A model generated the notes under the pieces. It searched no databases and was not told the origin of the DNA. It saw only the letters and a list, made by a program, of their open reading frames with translations. This document shows positions 1 to 9,034 of a stretch of DNA of 64,000 nucleotides, one piece after another. Made by a program: the position numbers and the translations under genes. The first letter of the stretch is position 1. The number at the start of each line of letters is the position of its first letter. The DNA comes from Candidatus Poribacteria bacterium (GTDB lineage Bacteria > Poribacteria > WGA-4E > UBA9662): assembly GCA_002709695.1 (NCBI GenBank), contig PAQF01000024.1:1-64000 (forward strand), given 5' to 3'.

Positions 1-13
1 AATTTTACCCAAC

Positions 14-42
14 AAACGCATTCGTTTTTTGCGCGTTTTTTT
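14..42 (+). terminator. putative intrinsic terminator for a gene left of the window
   Basis: The arms AAACGC (14-19) and GCGTTT (33-38) pair across a 13-nt loop and run into a short T tract on the plus strand. It would end a plus-strand gene lying outside the window that converges on the deacetylase. The stem is only six pairs, so this is tentative. Confidence 0.4.
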
Positions 43-56
43 ATTTGGCAATCAAT

Positions 57-899
57 TTAGACTGTTGCCATTTCAGTGTATAAATTGGGAGGTGAGATGA
101 AACGGATACCTAGGTCTTTAGCTCGGATAATCAGTTCCTCAATCCAAGCTCCTTTTGTTTGGAAGAAGGTTTCGACGTCTACCGTACCATGGTCGTGGGA
201 GCAAACATTCCAAACCAGGTTTCCATCAGCGACTTTTTCCAACATAGCAAAAAGGTAATCTTGGTAAGAATCACCGAATCGACGATCATCAAATCGGTCC
301 CAATAAAAATCGTCTTGGTATCCTTGAACCCCCAATTCTAATATTTCTGAAAAACCTTGATCTGTGTAGAAAAATGGTTGTTCACTAAAAGGCGTTGGTT
401 GGCAATCACGGTAATCCCGGGCATTGGTTCGAATCCATTTAATTCCATTATCCGATAAAATTTGTAGGATATCTGGTCGATCTACCAACCCTCGGTAGTA
501 GCCCCATGGTCCAGTTAAGCCTTGGCATTCAATTTTTAGTAAATCGATAATTAAATTCTGCGTGCTGTGGATTTCTTGTTGAATTTGCTCTAAAGTACCC
601 CCCTGATGGAAAAAGTTGGGTGAGTTGCCGTGGATAGGTTTGCCATCATCTGGACGCATATAGATGGACTTTAAGAGAACGTGATTGAAAGTATGTTGAC
701 CTATTGACAGTAGTGGTTCATCCATTACCTCTCGGATATCTTCAGCACGTGCAGATAGTGTTTGGCCTGTAACATAGATGGTCCAAGGTACATTGTGTTT
801 TTGATGCAATTGTTGAGCACCTTGTAAAAAGCCCTTGGTTGCTTCGGATGCACTCTCTACATCGTATCCAAATATGATTGAACCATGGGTTGTTGACAT
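57..899 (-). CDS. polysaccharide deacetylase (NodB-like) family protein
   Basis: A 280-aa protein of the carbohydrate esterase 4 / NodB-homology type, predicted to hydrolyse N- or O-acyl groups from a polysaccharide or to act on a related amide. The metal triad of the family is visible: Asp13 in 'FGYDVES' and the HxxxH pair His69 and His73 in 'GQHTFNH'. A later 'GPWGYYRG' segment (about residues 130-137) resembles the motif-3 region. There is no signal peptide, so it is probably cytoplasmic, which is common in the PuuE/allantoinase-like branch, and the substrate is therefore uncertain. The ATG at 899 is preceded on the minus strand by AGAAGGAG at good spacing, which fixes the start. The stop is TAA. 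It is separated by a 560-bp spacer from the broken GH10 gene on the same strand. Confidence 0.8.
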   Translation of the reverse strand: MSTTHGSIIFGYDVESASEATKGFLQGAQQLHQKHNVPWTIYVTGQTLSARAEDIREVMDEPLLSIGQHTFNHVLLKSIYMRPDDGKPIHGNSPNFFHQGGTLEQIQQEIHSTQNLIIDLLKIECQGLTGPWGYYRGLVDRPDILQILSDNGIKWIRTNARDYRDCQPTPFSEQPFFYTDQGFSEILELGVQGYQDDFYWDRFDDRRFGDSYQDYLFAMLEKVADGNLVWNVCSHDHGTVDVETFFQTKGAWIEELIIRAKDLGIRFISPPNLYTEMATV

Positions 900-1460
900 T
901 TTTGTATTTCTCCTTCTAAAGACTAAAGTATTTCAGCTTGTGAAGTCTTATCTGTGTCATTAAATTTAAAGGAACAATGTTGATATTTGTATCTAATTTT
1001 TTCTGGCTAATTCTAATTGCTATTGTTAGGTTAGGGAATAATATCGAACTGATTTTTGATGAAGTTTTTGTTTGCCTATATTAGTAGGTTAAGATCGAGA
1101 TTAGACTCGTGGGAGGCGATCTATTGCATGACTTAGTTTGGACTGAAAACTCAGATGACGCATTATACCATGGTCATAGTGCAGAGTAAATAGGTGGTGA
1201 TAACCATAATTGGGGTTCTTAATCCAAGTTAAGTATGCAATCATAAATAGACAGGACGGCTAGCAACTGAGTCTTCCATTTTTAGTTGATATGCTTCTGT
1301 TTTAAAATTGCCAGTTATTGCAATGGTATTTTAAAAACCACTTTTTTCACCATCTGAATGTTTTTGGCATCTTCACTTTATAATAGCCCCTTGTATTAAT
1401 GGTTGGAAATGGTGTAACTAAGGTTAGATTTTCTTAAGGTCCAAACGAACTAGTTATGCG
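900..1460. other. intergenic, no intact gene
   Basis: A 561-bp spacer upstream of the deacetylase on the minus strand. I see the deacetylase ribosome-binding site at its left end and no convincing ORF, RNA gene or repeat. A short open stretch on the plus strand near 1120-1190 (reading LVWTENSDDALYHGH) could be a decayed coding remnant, but it is too short to identify. Confidence 0.5.
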
Positions 1461-2597
1461 TTAATCCGCTTGAGGAGGGTTTTCCAGTACTTTTTGTAAA
1501 GCATAGTAGGCAGGTTTAGCCCTATAATTTCGGTCAAAGAGGCATCCCTCCAGTTTCCTCTTTTTTTTCCATGAATCCCTATCACTAAGATTCCATACGT
1601 TCCAAGTAACAACACCCCCATTTCGCTTCTTTAGCAGTAGTCTCAGCATAGCTTCAAAAGTCTGGGCTTGAGCGTGGTAATCTTTCTTATCATTTCTTAA
1701 CCAAACATTGTTCTCTGTTATGTGAAAAGATAGTCGATTGTCGTGAGCCCAATCTATCAATGCATCCAACTTGTTCATGTTGTTGGATTCCTGTTCTCAA
1801 CCAACATCAATATGTGCCTGCCAACCAATTCCATCAACCCGCAAGTTGTGTTGGCGCAAATAGGAGGCAAGGGCCTTAATTTTCTGCCACATTAATTTTT
1901 CCATGCCTCCATGCTGATTGATAATTAAATCTGTATTTGGAGCATGTTTGTTAGCCAGCTCAAAAGCCAACTTGATGTATCGTGGTGGATTCAGAGTATG
2001 GTTGGTATCATTGCCTAGAAATGTCCATGGGTTTTCCCATTTCTCAGTGCCATTTTTAGCATGATGCCATTTACCATTCTGTAGAACGGTTTCGTTTACT
2101 ACGTCTATCCACTTGACGTGTGGATGTTTATCGTAGCGTTGGCACAAAGCGGTCATGAATTCTATTAAATTTTGTCTCAACTCTCCAACTGTTCGGTTGT
2201 CATCCTTAGTCCACGCTGAGCACTGAGGTCCAATTGGTCCATGGATACGTAGGATTTGCTGCTGTTTATGGCAGTGTTCAACCCATGCATCGGCTTCTTG
2301 CCAATTTCAGGCATTGGGTCGTGGCTGAATTATTCTCTGTTTGAAATTGTTTTCAGGTGTTACGTAACTAAATTCACGATCTATAGTCACACCAGCACCG
2401 TTTGGACGTTTGCGCCAACCGGTTGTGCCGCCAATGTAAACGTGAGTCGGATATTTATCCGCTACTATCTGACGAAAACGACGTCCATCAGGCAAAGGAG
2501 GTTCCGCACTCCATACTCCAGAAATAATAAATGTTAGAAGCAACGCTGAGGTAAGTTTAGCACTTCGTATTTCGATACTCATACCACCTATCCCCAT
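1461..2597 (-). pseudogene. GH10 endo-1,4-beta-xylanase-like gene with two in-frame TGA codons
   Basis: A single 379-codon frame (no frameshift) covers a secreted glycoside hydrolase family 10 protein: an N-terminal hydrophobic signal peptide ending near 'GVWSA', the N-terminal barrel segment 'SYVTPENNF', the acid/base Glu in 'DVVNET', the nucleophile Glu in 'FHITENN', and a typical C-terminal 'LFDRNYRAKPAYYAL'. The frame is interrupted only by TGA at 2307-2309 and TGA at 1797-1799. The first falls in 'RPNA-*-NWQEAD', where GH10 enzymes have an aromatic residue before the 'AD' helix. The second follows 'GWQAHIDVG' and a Trp is plausible there as well. Elsewhere in the frame Trp is TGG. Both catalytic glutamates and the rest of the fold are preserved, so this is either a very young pseudogene or a frame needing UGA readthrough. 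It lies 47 bp downstream of the GH16 gene, probably in one transcription unit. The start is ATG 2597 or the in-frame ATG five codons later (GGGGAT upstream). Confidence 0.8.
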
Positions 2598-2644
2598 TTT
2601 TTGGTTATCAAAGGTGCATTTTAAAGGATCTTAATTAATTTGTG

Positions 2645-3466
2645 CTAAGATTTTTTCTGATACACCCGGACGAAGTCAATTTCATATCGGCATGGAAACG
2701 GTGTTTGAGTGGGATCTCCTCCGTTTTGGCCTCCGATAGCCAGATTTAGCAAAAGATAATGAGGTTGGTGAAATGGGTTTTTGGGCCCCTTATTATTCGC
2801 ATTGATTGTGTGACTGAGATCAATGGTGTTGAGTAAAATCCCATCTACTGAGAGTAGAATTTTTTGGCTGTTCCATTCCATTCGCCAAAGATGAAATTTT
2901 TGATGCCATTTAGGGTCCGAAAAGAATGAAAGTGGTTTTGTAATTACATTCCATTTGGGTTGCCAGCGCTGTTGCGTGCCCCAGCAGGCATTAGCCAATA
3001 TATTCCCCTGGTAGTATTCCATCAGGTCTATTTCTCCACAACTAGGCCATTCACCCTCAACGCCAAGAAACCATATAGCGGGCCAGAGACCATTTTGGGT
3101 TCTAATTCGGGCTTTGACTTCAAAAATACCATATTTCCAGCTATGGAGACCTCTGGTGGTGAGGCAAGAAGAAGTATACTCCACAGACGGTCTGTTTTTC
3201 CTCCAATCATTGCTTCCTTTCTGATAATTGGGGTTAGGTTTATGTTGTCGTCGGCCCTCAATAATTAGCATCCTTTTTTGACAAAATGCATTATCTTTTT
3301 GATACCATTGTAGTTCCTGATTACGGACAAAACCATATTCATAGACCCAATGTTTTTGGTCTGGTTCCCCGTCAACTTCAAATTCATCTGACCACACCAA
3401 TTTATATTCTTCGGAAACTTGGTTTAAAGAATTAATAGACGACATCACTGCTGTAACTAACAGCAA
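2645..3466 (-). CDS. glycoside hydrolase family 16 (beta-glucanase/laminarinase-like)
   Basis: A 273-aa enzyme predicted to cleave beta-1,3- or beta-1,3/1,4-glucans by a retaining mechanism. The GH16 signature ExDxxE is intact as Glu145-Ile-Asp147-Leu-Met-Glu150 in 'GEIDLMEYY'. The opening 'YKLVWSDEFEVDG' and the closing 'YEIDFVRVYQ' strands are also characteristic, and the length matches a stand-alone catalytic domain. The first 15 residues are short and hydrophobic ('LLVTAVM'), possibly a truncated signal peptide. The start is a TTG at 3466 with GAGAGG directly before it. An internal ATG (codon 8) is an alternative, and the frame is open upstream to a TAA at 3488-3490 without a better start. 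It is followed by the GH10 frame at 47 bp, giving a glycan-degrading pair. A perfect 17-bp inverted repeat sits just upstream. Confidence 0.88.
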   Translation of the reverse strand: MLLVTAVMSSINSLNQVSEEYKLVWSDEFEVDGEPDQKHWVYEYGFVRNQELQWYQKDNAFCQKRMLIIEGRRQHKPNPNYQKGSNDWRKNRPSVEYTSSCLTTRGLHSWKYGIFEVKARIRTQNGLWPAIWFLGVEGEWPSCGEIDLMEYYQGNILANACWGTQQRWQPKWNVITKPLSFFSDPKWHQKFHLWRMEWNSQKILLSVDGILLNTIDLSHTINANNKGPKNPFHQPHYLLLNLAIGGQNGGDPTQTPFPCRYEIDFVRVYQKKS

Positions 3467-3824
3467 ACCTCTCGTTTTTAGGCGATTTTAGCATGTTTGT
3501 CTGAAAAATTCAGTTTTTCAGACAAACATGGATAGTAGTAACTATTAACAGAAGTTAGCTTAAATGCTATTCTAAAGTTATCAGCGGAAAACTATTGATC
3601 AAATAATATGCTAATTATAGTTTAAAACACTCCCAAAATTTGGAACTCTTTCTTTGGAGCATTGATCATGGTTTCATACTGAATTCAGTTTTGACTAAAG
3701 AACGGATTATATAATGGATAAGTGGGTTGTCAATGATAAATTTGGAAGAGGAAAGCCAATATAAAGCTATCATCATTTAACCTGGGATTCTTCTAAAATA
3801 GGATCTTAAATCATTGTACTGATA
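3467..3824. other. intergenic spacer upstream of the GH16 gene
   Basis: A 358-bp AT-rich spacer between the MacB-type permease and the GH16 gene, both on the minus strand. It contains the strong palindrome listed separately. I see no ORF or RNA gene in the rest. Confidence 0.5.
3492..3530. repeat. perfect 17-bp inverted repeat (hairpin)
   Basis: The arms CATGTTTGTCTGAAAAA (3492-3508) and TTTTTCAGACAAACATG (3514-3530) are perfectly complementary around a 5-nt TTCAG loop. It lies 25 bp upstream of the GH16 start codon, in its likely 5' leader. There is no T tract on the minus strand after it, so it is not a classic terminator for the upstream permease. A regulatory hairpin, an operator or a small mobile-element relic are possible. 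Confidence 0.85.
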
Positions 3825-5111
3825 TTATTCTATTCTCAAGGCTTCAACTGGTTGTAATCTAGAAGCCCTAATAGCAGGATACAGCCCAAAGCCGATACCA
3901 ATGGAAGCTGAAAAAAGAATGGATATCACTGCCCATTTTATAGGAAATACCATCGGCCATTTATCCACAAGAGTGATAAAATGGGAAAGACCTATTGAAA
4001 TACCATAAGCTATAAAAAAACCCAAGATAATGCCGATAGTGCCACCGATGCTGGACATAATAGTGGATTCAGCCAAAAACTGGAAGAAAATATCTTGCTT
4101 TTTAGCACCTAGTGCCTTCCTCAACCCAATTTCTCGGGTCCTTTCATTAACAGAAACCAATACCATATTCATAATGCCGATACCGCCAACAACAAGAGAG
4201 ATAAAAGCAATACTGGTTAGGGAAATTTGTAAAACTACACGAATTTTGTCCAGTGGTCCAGTGGCAAAGTCGGCAGCGATCCATGTGCCATAATACTCTT
4301 CTTGCACATTATGGTGTTTCTTGATAATTTCCATTACTTCTTTAGAGGCTTGTTGAACTTTTTCTGGAGTTACAGCCTTAATTGAGAAATAATCAATATA
4401 GTTGTTGCCAATAAAACGATCCTGAAGGGCTGTTATAGGTAAATAGAGGTCATCATCTAGATTCCATCCTTGCCTCATACTTACCCCTTTTGATGATAAG
4501 ATACCAACAACGGTGAATCTTTCGGATATTGTTCCTCTTTGTCCCATTCTGCCTCTTTGCCCCATTGTGAGTCTAACTTCTTTTCCAATTGGATCCTCGT
4601 TTTGGAATAGTTCTTCTACGAAGTCCCAACCTAGGACAGTAACTCTCGATCTTTTGGCAACATCTTCGTCAGTTAGGAAACGCCCTAGTACTACTGGTAC
4701 ATCACGTGTAAAAGGATATAGGGGCGTGATGCCATGGAAAGAGACACCCCTTAGTTCGCTGCCATTAGATGATTGAACGCGGCCATTATGTCGCAAAGCG
4801 CAAGAGGTCACATTTTCAACCGATGGCGATTCAGATTCGATCAGAGCTGCGTCTTCCAGTTTAAAATAGTGTTGGCTGGGGTTTGGAACCCAACGATCGT
4901 TCTTACGAATCCAGCCTTTGCGGTATATAGAGAAATTATCTGCTCCACCGAATCTTATTGCTTCGTTGATCAAGATGGTCTTAGCTCCATCTCCAACTGC
5001 AATCATTCCCAAGACAGCGCTAACACCAATGACAATACCAAGGACTGTCAACAAAGACCTCAGTTTGTTAGATGAAATGGCGACCATAGCGGCCCAAAAA
5101 CTTTCAATCAA
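3825..5111 (-). CDS. MacB/FtsX-type ABC transporter permease
   Basis: A 428-aa inner-membrane permease of the MacB/LolC class. It has the usual four-helix layout: one N-terminal helix within residues 12-45 ('KLRSLLTVLGIVIGVSAVLGM'), a large periplasmic MacB_PCD domain of about 230 residues, then three C-terminal helices of the FtsX domain. The conserved cytoplasmic loop 'VNERTREIGLRKALGAKKQDI' precedes helix 3. Such permeases work with a separate LolD/MacB ATPase and often a MacA-type periplasmic adaptor in export or mechanotransmission. Neither partner is in this window. The start is TTG 5111 with AAAGGT upstream. The approximately 1-kb upstream region shows no partner gene, so the partner must be encoded elsewhere or has been lost. 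Confidence 0.9.
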   Translation of the reverse strand: MIESFWAAMVAISSNKLRSLLTVLGIVIGVSAVLGMIAVGDGAKTILINEAIRFGGADNFSIYRKGWIRKNDRWVPNPSQHYFKLEDAALIESESPSVENVTSCALRHNGRVQSSNGSELRGVSFHGITPLYPFTRDVPVVLGRFLTDEDVAKRSRVTVLGWDFVEELFQNEDPIGKEVRLTMGQRGRMGQRGTISERFTVVGILSSKGVSMRQGWNLDDDLYLPITALQDRFIGNNYIDYFSIKAVTPEKVQQASKEVMEIIKKHHNVQEEYYGTWIAADFATGPLDKIRVVLQISLTSIAFISLVVGGIGIMNMVLVSVNERTREIGLRKALGAKKQDIFFQFLAESTIMSSIGGTIGIILGFFIAYGISIGLSHFITLVDKWPMVFPIKWAVISILFSASIGIGFGLYPAIRASRLQPVEALRIE

Positions 5112-6109
5112 GGTTCATTTACCTTTCGTCCAATCGTTGTGTAGGCTTCTGTGCCTGATTCTTATTTTCTAATTTCCGATGGCTGTTCCTAATTAAATTC
5201 ATTCCCTGTACATGATTTTTTTACGTGGGTTTCAATAATTGTTTAGTCCCTTAAGTTAGCTGTTTCAAAATCATCATCTTGGTATCAACAAGCAGAATGC
5301 CAGTAATCAGCTGGGAGTCTACAGCAATCGCTTGGCTAAGCAAAAAAACTTCAAGCTATGAGCGAGAAATGGTGTAAATCCGAATGAACAAAGACTGAGG
5401 GAAGGCCGTCTGTAGCAACGGCTAAAATCCTTGTTGTGCTGGTGCAAAAAACAAATTAATTTGAAAACATGAGTCATCGGGACATATATTTTGAAGTGCC
5501 AAATAATATCTAGATTTATTGAAAAGAAATCAGAAGGACCCAACTAAATCTTGATGCCTATTCTTTATAATTGGGATTAGAGCCATTGCCGCTTTGCTTT
5601 TCTTTTAGATGGTCTTCTTAGTTTTGAGATCTTTCAGTTCCTGCACACTTGCAACGAGCAATTCTTCAACATCCTCAGCATGAACGAAACTTACCAAGGC
5701 AATCATCCGCAACACCGCAAAGATTCTACCCTTAATGTTACTTTTTGCTATAGTAGTGCTTGATTTTTTATGGATCGAGAAATCAGGCAAAACTATATAA
5801 TTCTACACTTCTAACGGTAAAAATAATACTAAAAAGATGTTACGGAAATGTTGAGGCGCTAATGTTTTTGATTTTGTCGCCTAGGATAAGAATTGGAAGA
5901 GAACAGAGCTAACCCAAATATTTACAGTGGAAATGGATGAGCAATGCTATTTAAAAAATGATTACTGTTCTAAGAACAGTTGATGTTTAAACTTATTTGC
6001 TATGAAAGACTATCAGTCGGTTCAAACGAAGAGAAGCTTGGGTTACTATGGTTCCAGCATGATTCTTTTGAATCAATTAAGCGTTTGTTGAAGTACTGCT
6101 TGGATTAGA
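5112..6109. other. about 1 kb with no convincing gene
   Basis: This AT-rich stretch holds only short open frames (for example 61 codons on the minus strand at 5605-5790 and 74 at 5319-5543), with no family resemblance that I recognise and no good ribosome-binding site. A plus-strand segment near 5360-5440 translates in pieces and could be the remnant of a decayed gene. I cannot assign it, and I see no tRNA or repeat. Confidence 0.45.
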
Positions 6110-6649
6110 TTAGATGTATTCGTTTACTGGTTTTGTATTGCTGTCTTTTTTGCCATGAAAATCTGTCATTATCCGCCAAAAAGACAGCCGACCAATTAAA
6201 TATACCGAGGGTAAAATATAATAAAATCGAGGGAAATATGGCCAAAATTCTGTCGCTTGTCCTAATTGAATAAACTTAGTTATATAAAAAGCATCGTCAT
6301 ACCAATTCGAGACGGGAAATGGGAAGGAATCCTGATGAATTGCTAACGCGAGAAAGAAAAACAGATCTTCTATTACAGGAAACAGCCACATTGACCAAAA
6401 AGCTGAAACCCAATTCTGGCAAAGAAAAAAAGTAATTCCAACTGCTGTGATAAACATGAATGTCCAGTAGAAATACATGTTAGGGAAATACTTAGAGATT
6501 TTTAAAGCTCCGTTGTAGTAAGGGCTGTGGAAAGCAATATATTCCAGTACTCCATACATTGCCGAGTAAACTAATATACTTACCAAAGCTGTCTCTTTAG
6601 AACACTGGTTTCTTAATATAAATTTAGCGTTCAAATGATTTTTTCCCAA
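6110..6649 (-). CDS. hypothetical multi-pass membrane protein
   Basis: I do not recognise this 179-aa protein. It is rich in aromatic residues and shows about four hydrophobic segments: residues 20-40 ('ETALVSILVYSAMYGVLEYI'), 58-78, 82-105 and a weaker one near 140-160, which suggests an integral inner-membrane protein. Trp, Tyr and Phe are very abundant in the second half. The start is a TTG at 6649 with no clear Shine-Dalgarno, and the frame is closed by a TAG three codons upstream. It is isolated between two spacers with minus-strand neighbours 1 kb and 0.3 kb away, so context gives no role. It may be a real lineage-specific gene or a shortened one. Confidence 0.55.
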   Translation of the reverse strand: MGKNHLNAKFILRNQCSKETALVSILVYSAMYGVLEYIAFHSPYYNGALKISKYFPNMYFYWTFMFITAVGITFFLCQNWVSAFWSMWLFPVIEDLFFFLALAIHQDSFPFPVSNWYDDAFYITKFIQLGQATEFWPYFPRFYYILPSVYLIGRLSFWRIMTDFHGKKDSNTKPVNEYI

Positions 6650-6984
6650 GATATGCTACTCAAAATCCAGTTGAGATAGATTTAAGTGATCTTTAGATAG
6701 TTGATGTGTTTTGTCGTTGCAGACTTAAAACATGATCTCAAAAATTGGCAGACAACCACACCTCATTCCATATGCCTTAGACCAACACATAGTTAAAGCA
6801 CACTTGGAGATGAAGCTTGGTGACATTGATTAGAAATGCATCTTTACCTTTGGGTAACATCTATTTGCGGTTAGTCTCTGTACATCCCAGAAATCTCATA
6901 CATTTTATTGTTAGTTTCTGATTGGCTTTTTTAGAGAGTCTACTGTACAAATATTATCAATCTGTGTGTACTTCCAACCATTGT
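6650..6984. other. intergenic, nothing recognised
   Basis: This is a 335-bp AT-rich spacer between two minus-strand genes. I see no ORF, RNA gene, repeat or clear terminator. Confidence 0.45.
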
Positions 6985-7665
6985 TTATTCCAATAATAGA
7001 CGGCCAATATCGCAGGTGGTATCATGGCAATACCATAGAATTCCTTCATGTATAGTCATACCATGGACTTCGGTTGGTGCTTCAACACGGATGACATCGT
7101 AAACTCGTCCTGAAATCGGATCTAACAAACAGATAGTGCCCGCAGAGGTATCTGCCGCCCAGAGTCTGCCGTCAATGGCCCAAGCTAATCCATGCACTCG
7201 CAGTCCTGGAGCACGAAAAGCATATTCTTCCTCCCAATTCGCGGGGTTCATAACATGGATCATTTGAGAAGGTGGTGATGCCACGTAAAGCTTGCCTGCC
7301 CGCCATTCTAAACCGTGAGCACCAGTAGATTGAGGGTTTTCTTGATCTTCATTAAAGGCAACTACGCCGGATCCCGGTGAATCATATTTAGCTATAGTAG
7401 AACCAGTTTTCAGATCTAATTGGGCTATTTTGTTCTCATAGGTAGAGGCAATCCACAGATAATCATTTCCCACAGTTATGCCGCTGGAGCTTACCGTGTC
7501 AGTTTGAGCTTCAAAAAGGATTTCACCCGTTTGATAATCCAAGCGGTAAATTTTATTATCAGCTTGGTCGATGCACCACAGCCCATCGGGAGTAGCCTGT
7601 AGGCCATTGGGGTGGGAGCCAGGACTTTTAAACAGCTTTTCTACTCTAGCGAATTTTATGGACAT
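6985..7665 (-). CDS. SMP-30/Vgb-like beta-propeller protein
   Basis: A 226-aa protein built from about five short beta-propeller blades with recurring 'G(L/I).W.A(S/D)' strands: 'DGLWCIDQADNKIYRLD', 'DYLWIASTYENKIAQLD', 'GKLYVASPPSQMIHVM', 'GRLWAADTSAGTICLLD' and 'GILWYCHDTTCDIGRL'. It resembles SMP-30/gluconolactonase or streptogramin-lyase-like (Vgb) propellers but is shorter than a typical six-blade gluconolactonase. An enzymatic role (lactone hydrolysis) is possible but not shown. There is no signal peptide. The ATG at 7665 has AAGGA eight to nine bases upstream, so the start is secure. It is a single gene with a 335-bp spacer downstream. Confidence 0.7.
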   Translation of the reverse strand: MSIKFARVEKLFKSPGSHPNGLQATPDGLWCIDQADNKIYRLDYQTGEILFEAQTDTVSSSGITVGNDYLWIASTYENKIAQLDLKTGSTIAKYDSPGSGVVAFNEDQENPQSTGAHGLEWRAGKLYVASPPSQMIHVMNPANWEEEYAFRAPGLRVHGLAWAIDGRLWAADTSAGTICLLDPISGRVYDVIRVEAPTEVHGMTIHEGILWYCHDTTCDIGRLLLE

Positions 7666-8261
7666 GATATGATTTCCTTGTATTTTATAAATTTTTTGAT
7701 GATACTAGTTTATCAGGTCTCTTTTGGTCATCAAGTTGTAGGTTGACAGTTGAAGTTTTTTATGAATTTTGGCGGTCGCTGATGGTTTGAGAATGTGTTT
7801 TTTTCAGCATCAACCTAGAGATGGGGGAGTTTCTAAATGCTAGATTGCCTTACTTGGCACAACATTCTATCACCATTTTGTTTTGAAGTAAATAGGTCAA
7901 ATTGTCAACAAGATAAGTTTGTTAGGTTTATTGTCCTTCCCTTTGGCTATACTATTCTGAGTGATGGAAACGTGTTCATATTTATATTATACAAAACCTT
8001 GTTCAGACCATTGAAAATATGGCTCTTTGAATTGTGAAGTGGATTAACAAATGACTCAGCATGTACTTGTATTACTCCATGAAGAATTGATTGTAACCTG
8101 AGTAAGAATTGTAAACATAGCAATGCCTTTACGTTTGAGGAAGCCTAAGTGTTTCCTGCTTTCAAAATCAGTGTTCAATGATTATCCAACTGATTTGGCC
8201 TTGACTTTACCATTTCTCATGTTAAGATAATCAAGCTTTATTTCTAGCAAAGAATGAATAT
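7666..8261. other. divergent intergenic region
   Basis: A 596-bp spacer between the minus-strand propeller gene and the plus-strand PhyH/ABC operon. It must carry promoters for both. A 66-codon frame at 7837-8037 has no recognisable similarity or ribosome-binding site and I treat it as chance. Confidence 0.5.
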
Positions 8262-9023
8262 ATGAGCGATCAACTTTTCCATTCCTACCAATTTACCGAA
8301 ACTGAACGCCAACGTATGGATTTAGATGGGCATTTAGCTTATCCAGGCTTGTTAACCCAAGATGTCCAAGTACTTTTGACAGAAGCTTTAGCTCATATTC
8401 AATCTTTGGAACGTGTTGAGGGTTATGAACCTAACCGTTTTGCTGCTGAGTACAATGCATTTTTGGAAGGTCTGATCACTCACCCGGAGATGTTGGAACT
8501 GGTAAACCACGTGCTTGGTAAAGAAGTTCGTTATGATCATTGTGTTACTCTCAACCGCTCAGGTAGTAATGGAGGATCTCACTGGCACAGCCATGGATAT
8601 GCTGAAGACCACCCCCTTTTAGGTTTCATCCGCATCTTCTTTTATGTCAATGGTTTTGAGATCAACGATGGTGGGTTGGCTGTTGTCCCTGGCAGTCACC
8701 TGTTTCGAGACACGAAGATCCATGCTAAGTCGGATGCTGAACTTGAGTCAGGTTGGATGTTAGGTAAGCAGCACCCAATTACAAAGCAACCATTGAAAAT
8801 CGAGCATTTGTCTGTTCCAGCAGGAACAGTGATTCTGATGTGGACGCATGCTGCACATGGTGTATCGGCTCGTCGGCCTGATAGTGATACTCGATGGACA
8901 GTTGTGTATGCTTATCGGAACCCTGGCAAGCCGTCGGGGGCACGTTGGATCAGTCAAGAATATGAGAACCAAAAACGCACTGATCCAAATAGCCCGCTTA
9001 AAGATTTGATCAGCCTATACTAG
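8262..9023 (+). CDS. phytanoyl-CoA dioxygenase (PhyH) family protein with HxH motif
   Basis: A 253-aa cytoplasmic protein with the double-stranded beta-helix of PhyH-type Fe(II)/2-oxoglutarate oxygenases. The core runs from 'RYDHCVTLNRS' (about residue 90) through 'GFIRIFFYVNGFEINDGGLAVVPGSH' to 'VPAGTVILMWTHAAHG'. The usual iron motif HxD is replaced by His107-Trp-His109-Ser-His111. The distal histidine is His196 or His199, and Arg211 is well placed to bind 2-oxoglutarate. The family hydroxylates small molecules or lipids; the altered carboxylate ligand makes the chemistry here uncertain. It is the first gene of an operon: the ABC exporter subunit follows after 11 nt. The ATG at 8262 has only a weak purine-rich leader (AAAGAATG). 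Confidence 0.82.
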   Translation: MSDQLFHSYQFTETERQRMDLDGHLAYPGLLTQDVQVLLTEALAHIQSLERVEGYEPNRFAAEYNAFLEGLITHPEMLELVNHVLGKEVRYDHCVTLNRSGSNGGSHWHSHGYAEDHPLLGFIRIFFYVNGFEINDGGLAVVPGSHLFRDTKIHAKSDAELESGWMLGKQHPITKQPLKIEHLSVPAGTVILMWTHAAHGVSARRPDSDTRWTVVYAYRNPGKPSGARWISQEYENQKRTDPNSPLKDLISLY

Positions 9024-9034
9024 TTTGCTTCGTT

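Noticed and set aside
420-450. GGTTCGAATCC resembling a tRNA T-arm
   Set aside because: It lies inside the well-supported deacetylase gene and no acceptor or anticodon arms surround it.
5319-5790. Two short minus-strand frames (74 and 61 codons) in the 1-kb empty region
   Set aside because: They have no start signals or family resemblance. I record the region as possibly decayed instead.
7837-8037. A 66-codon plus-strand frame in the divergent spacer
   Set aside because: It has no ribosome-binding site and no recognisable similarity, and its length is expected by chance in AT-rich DNA.
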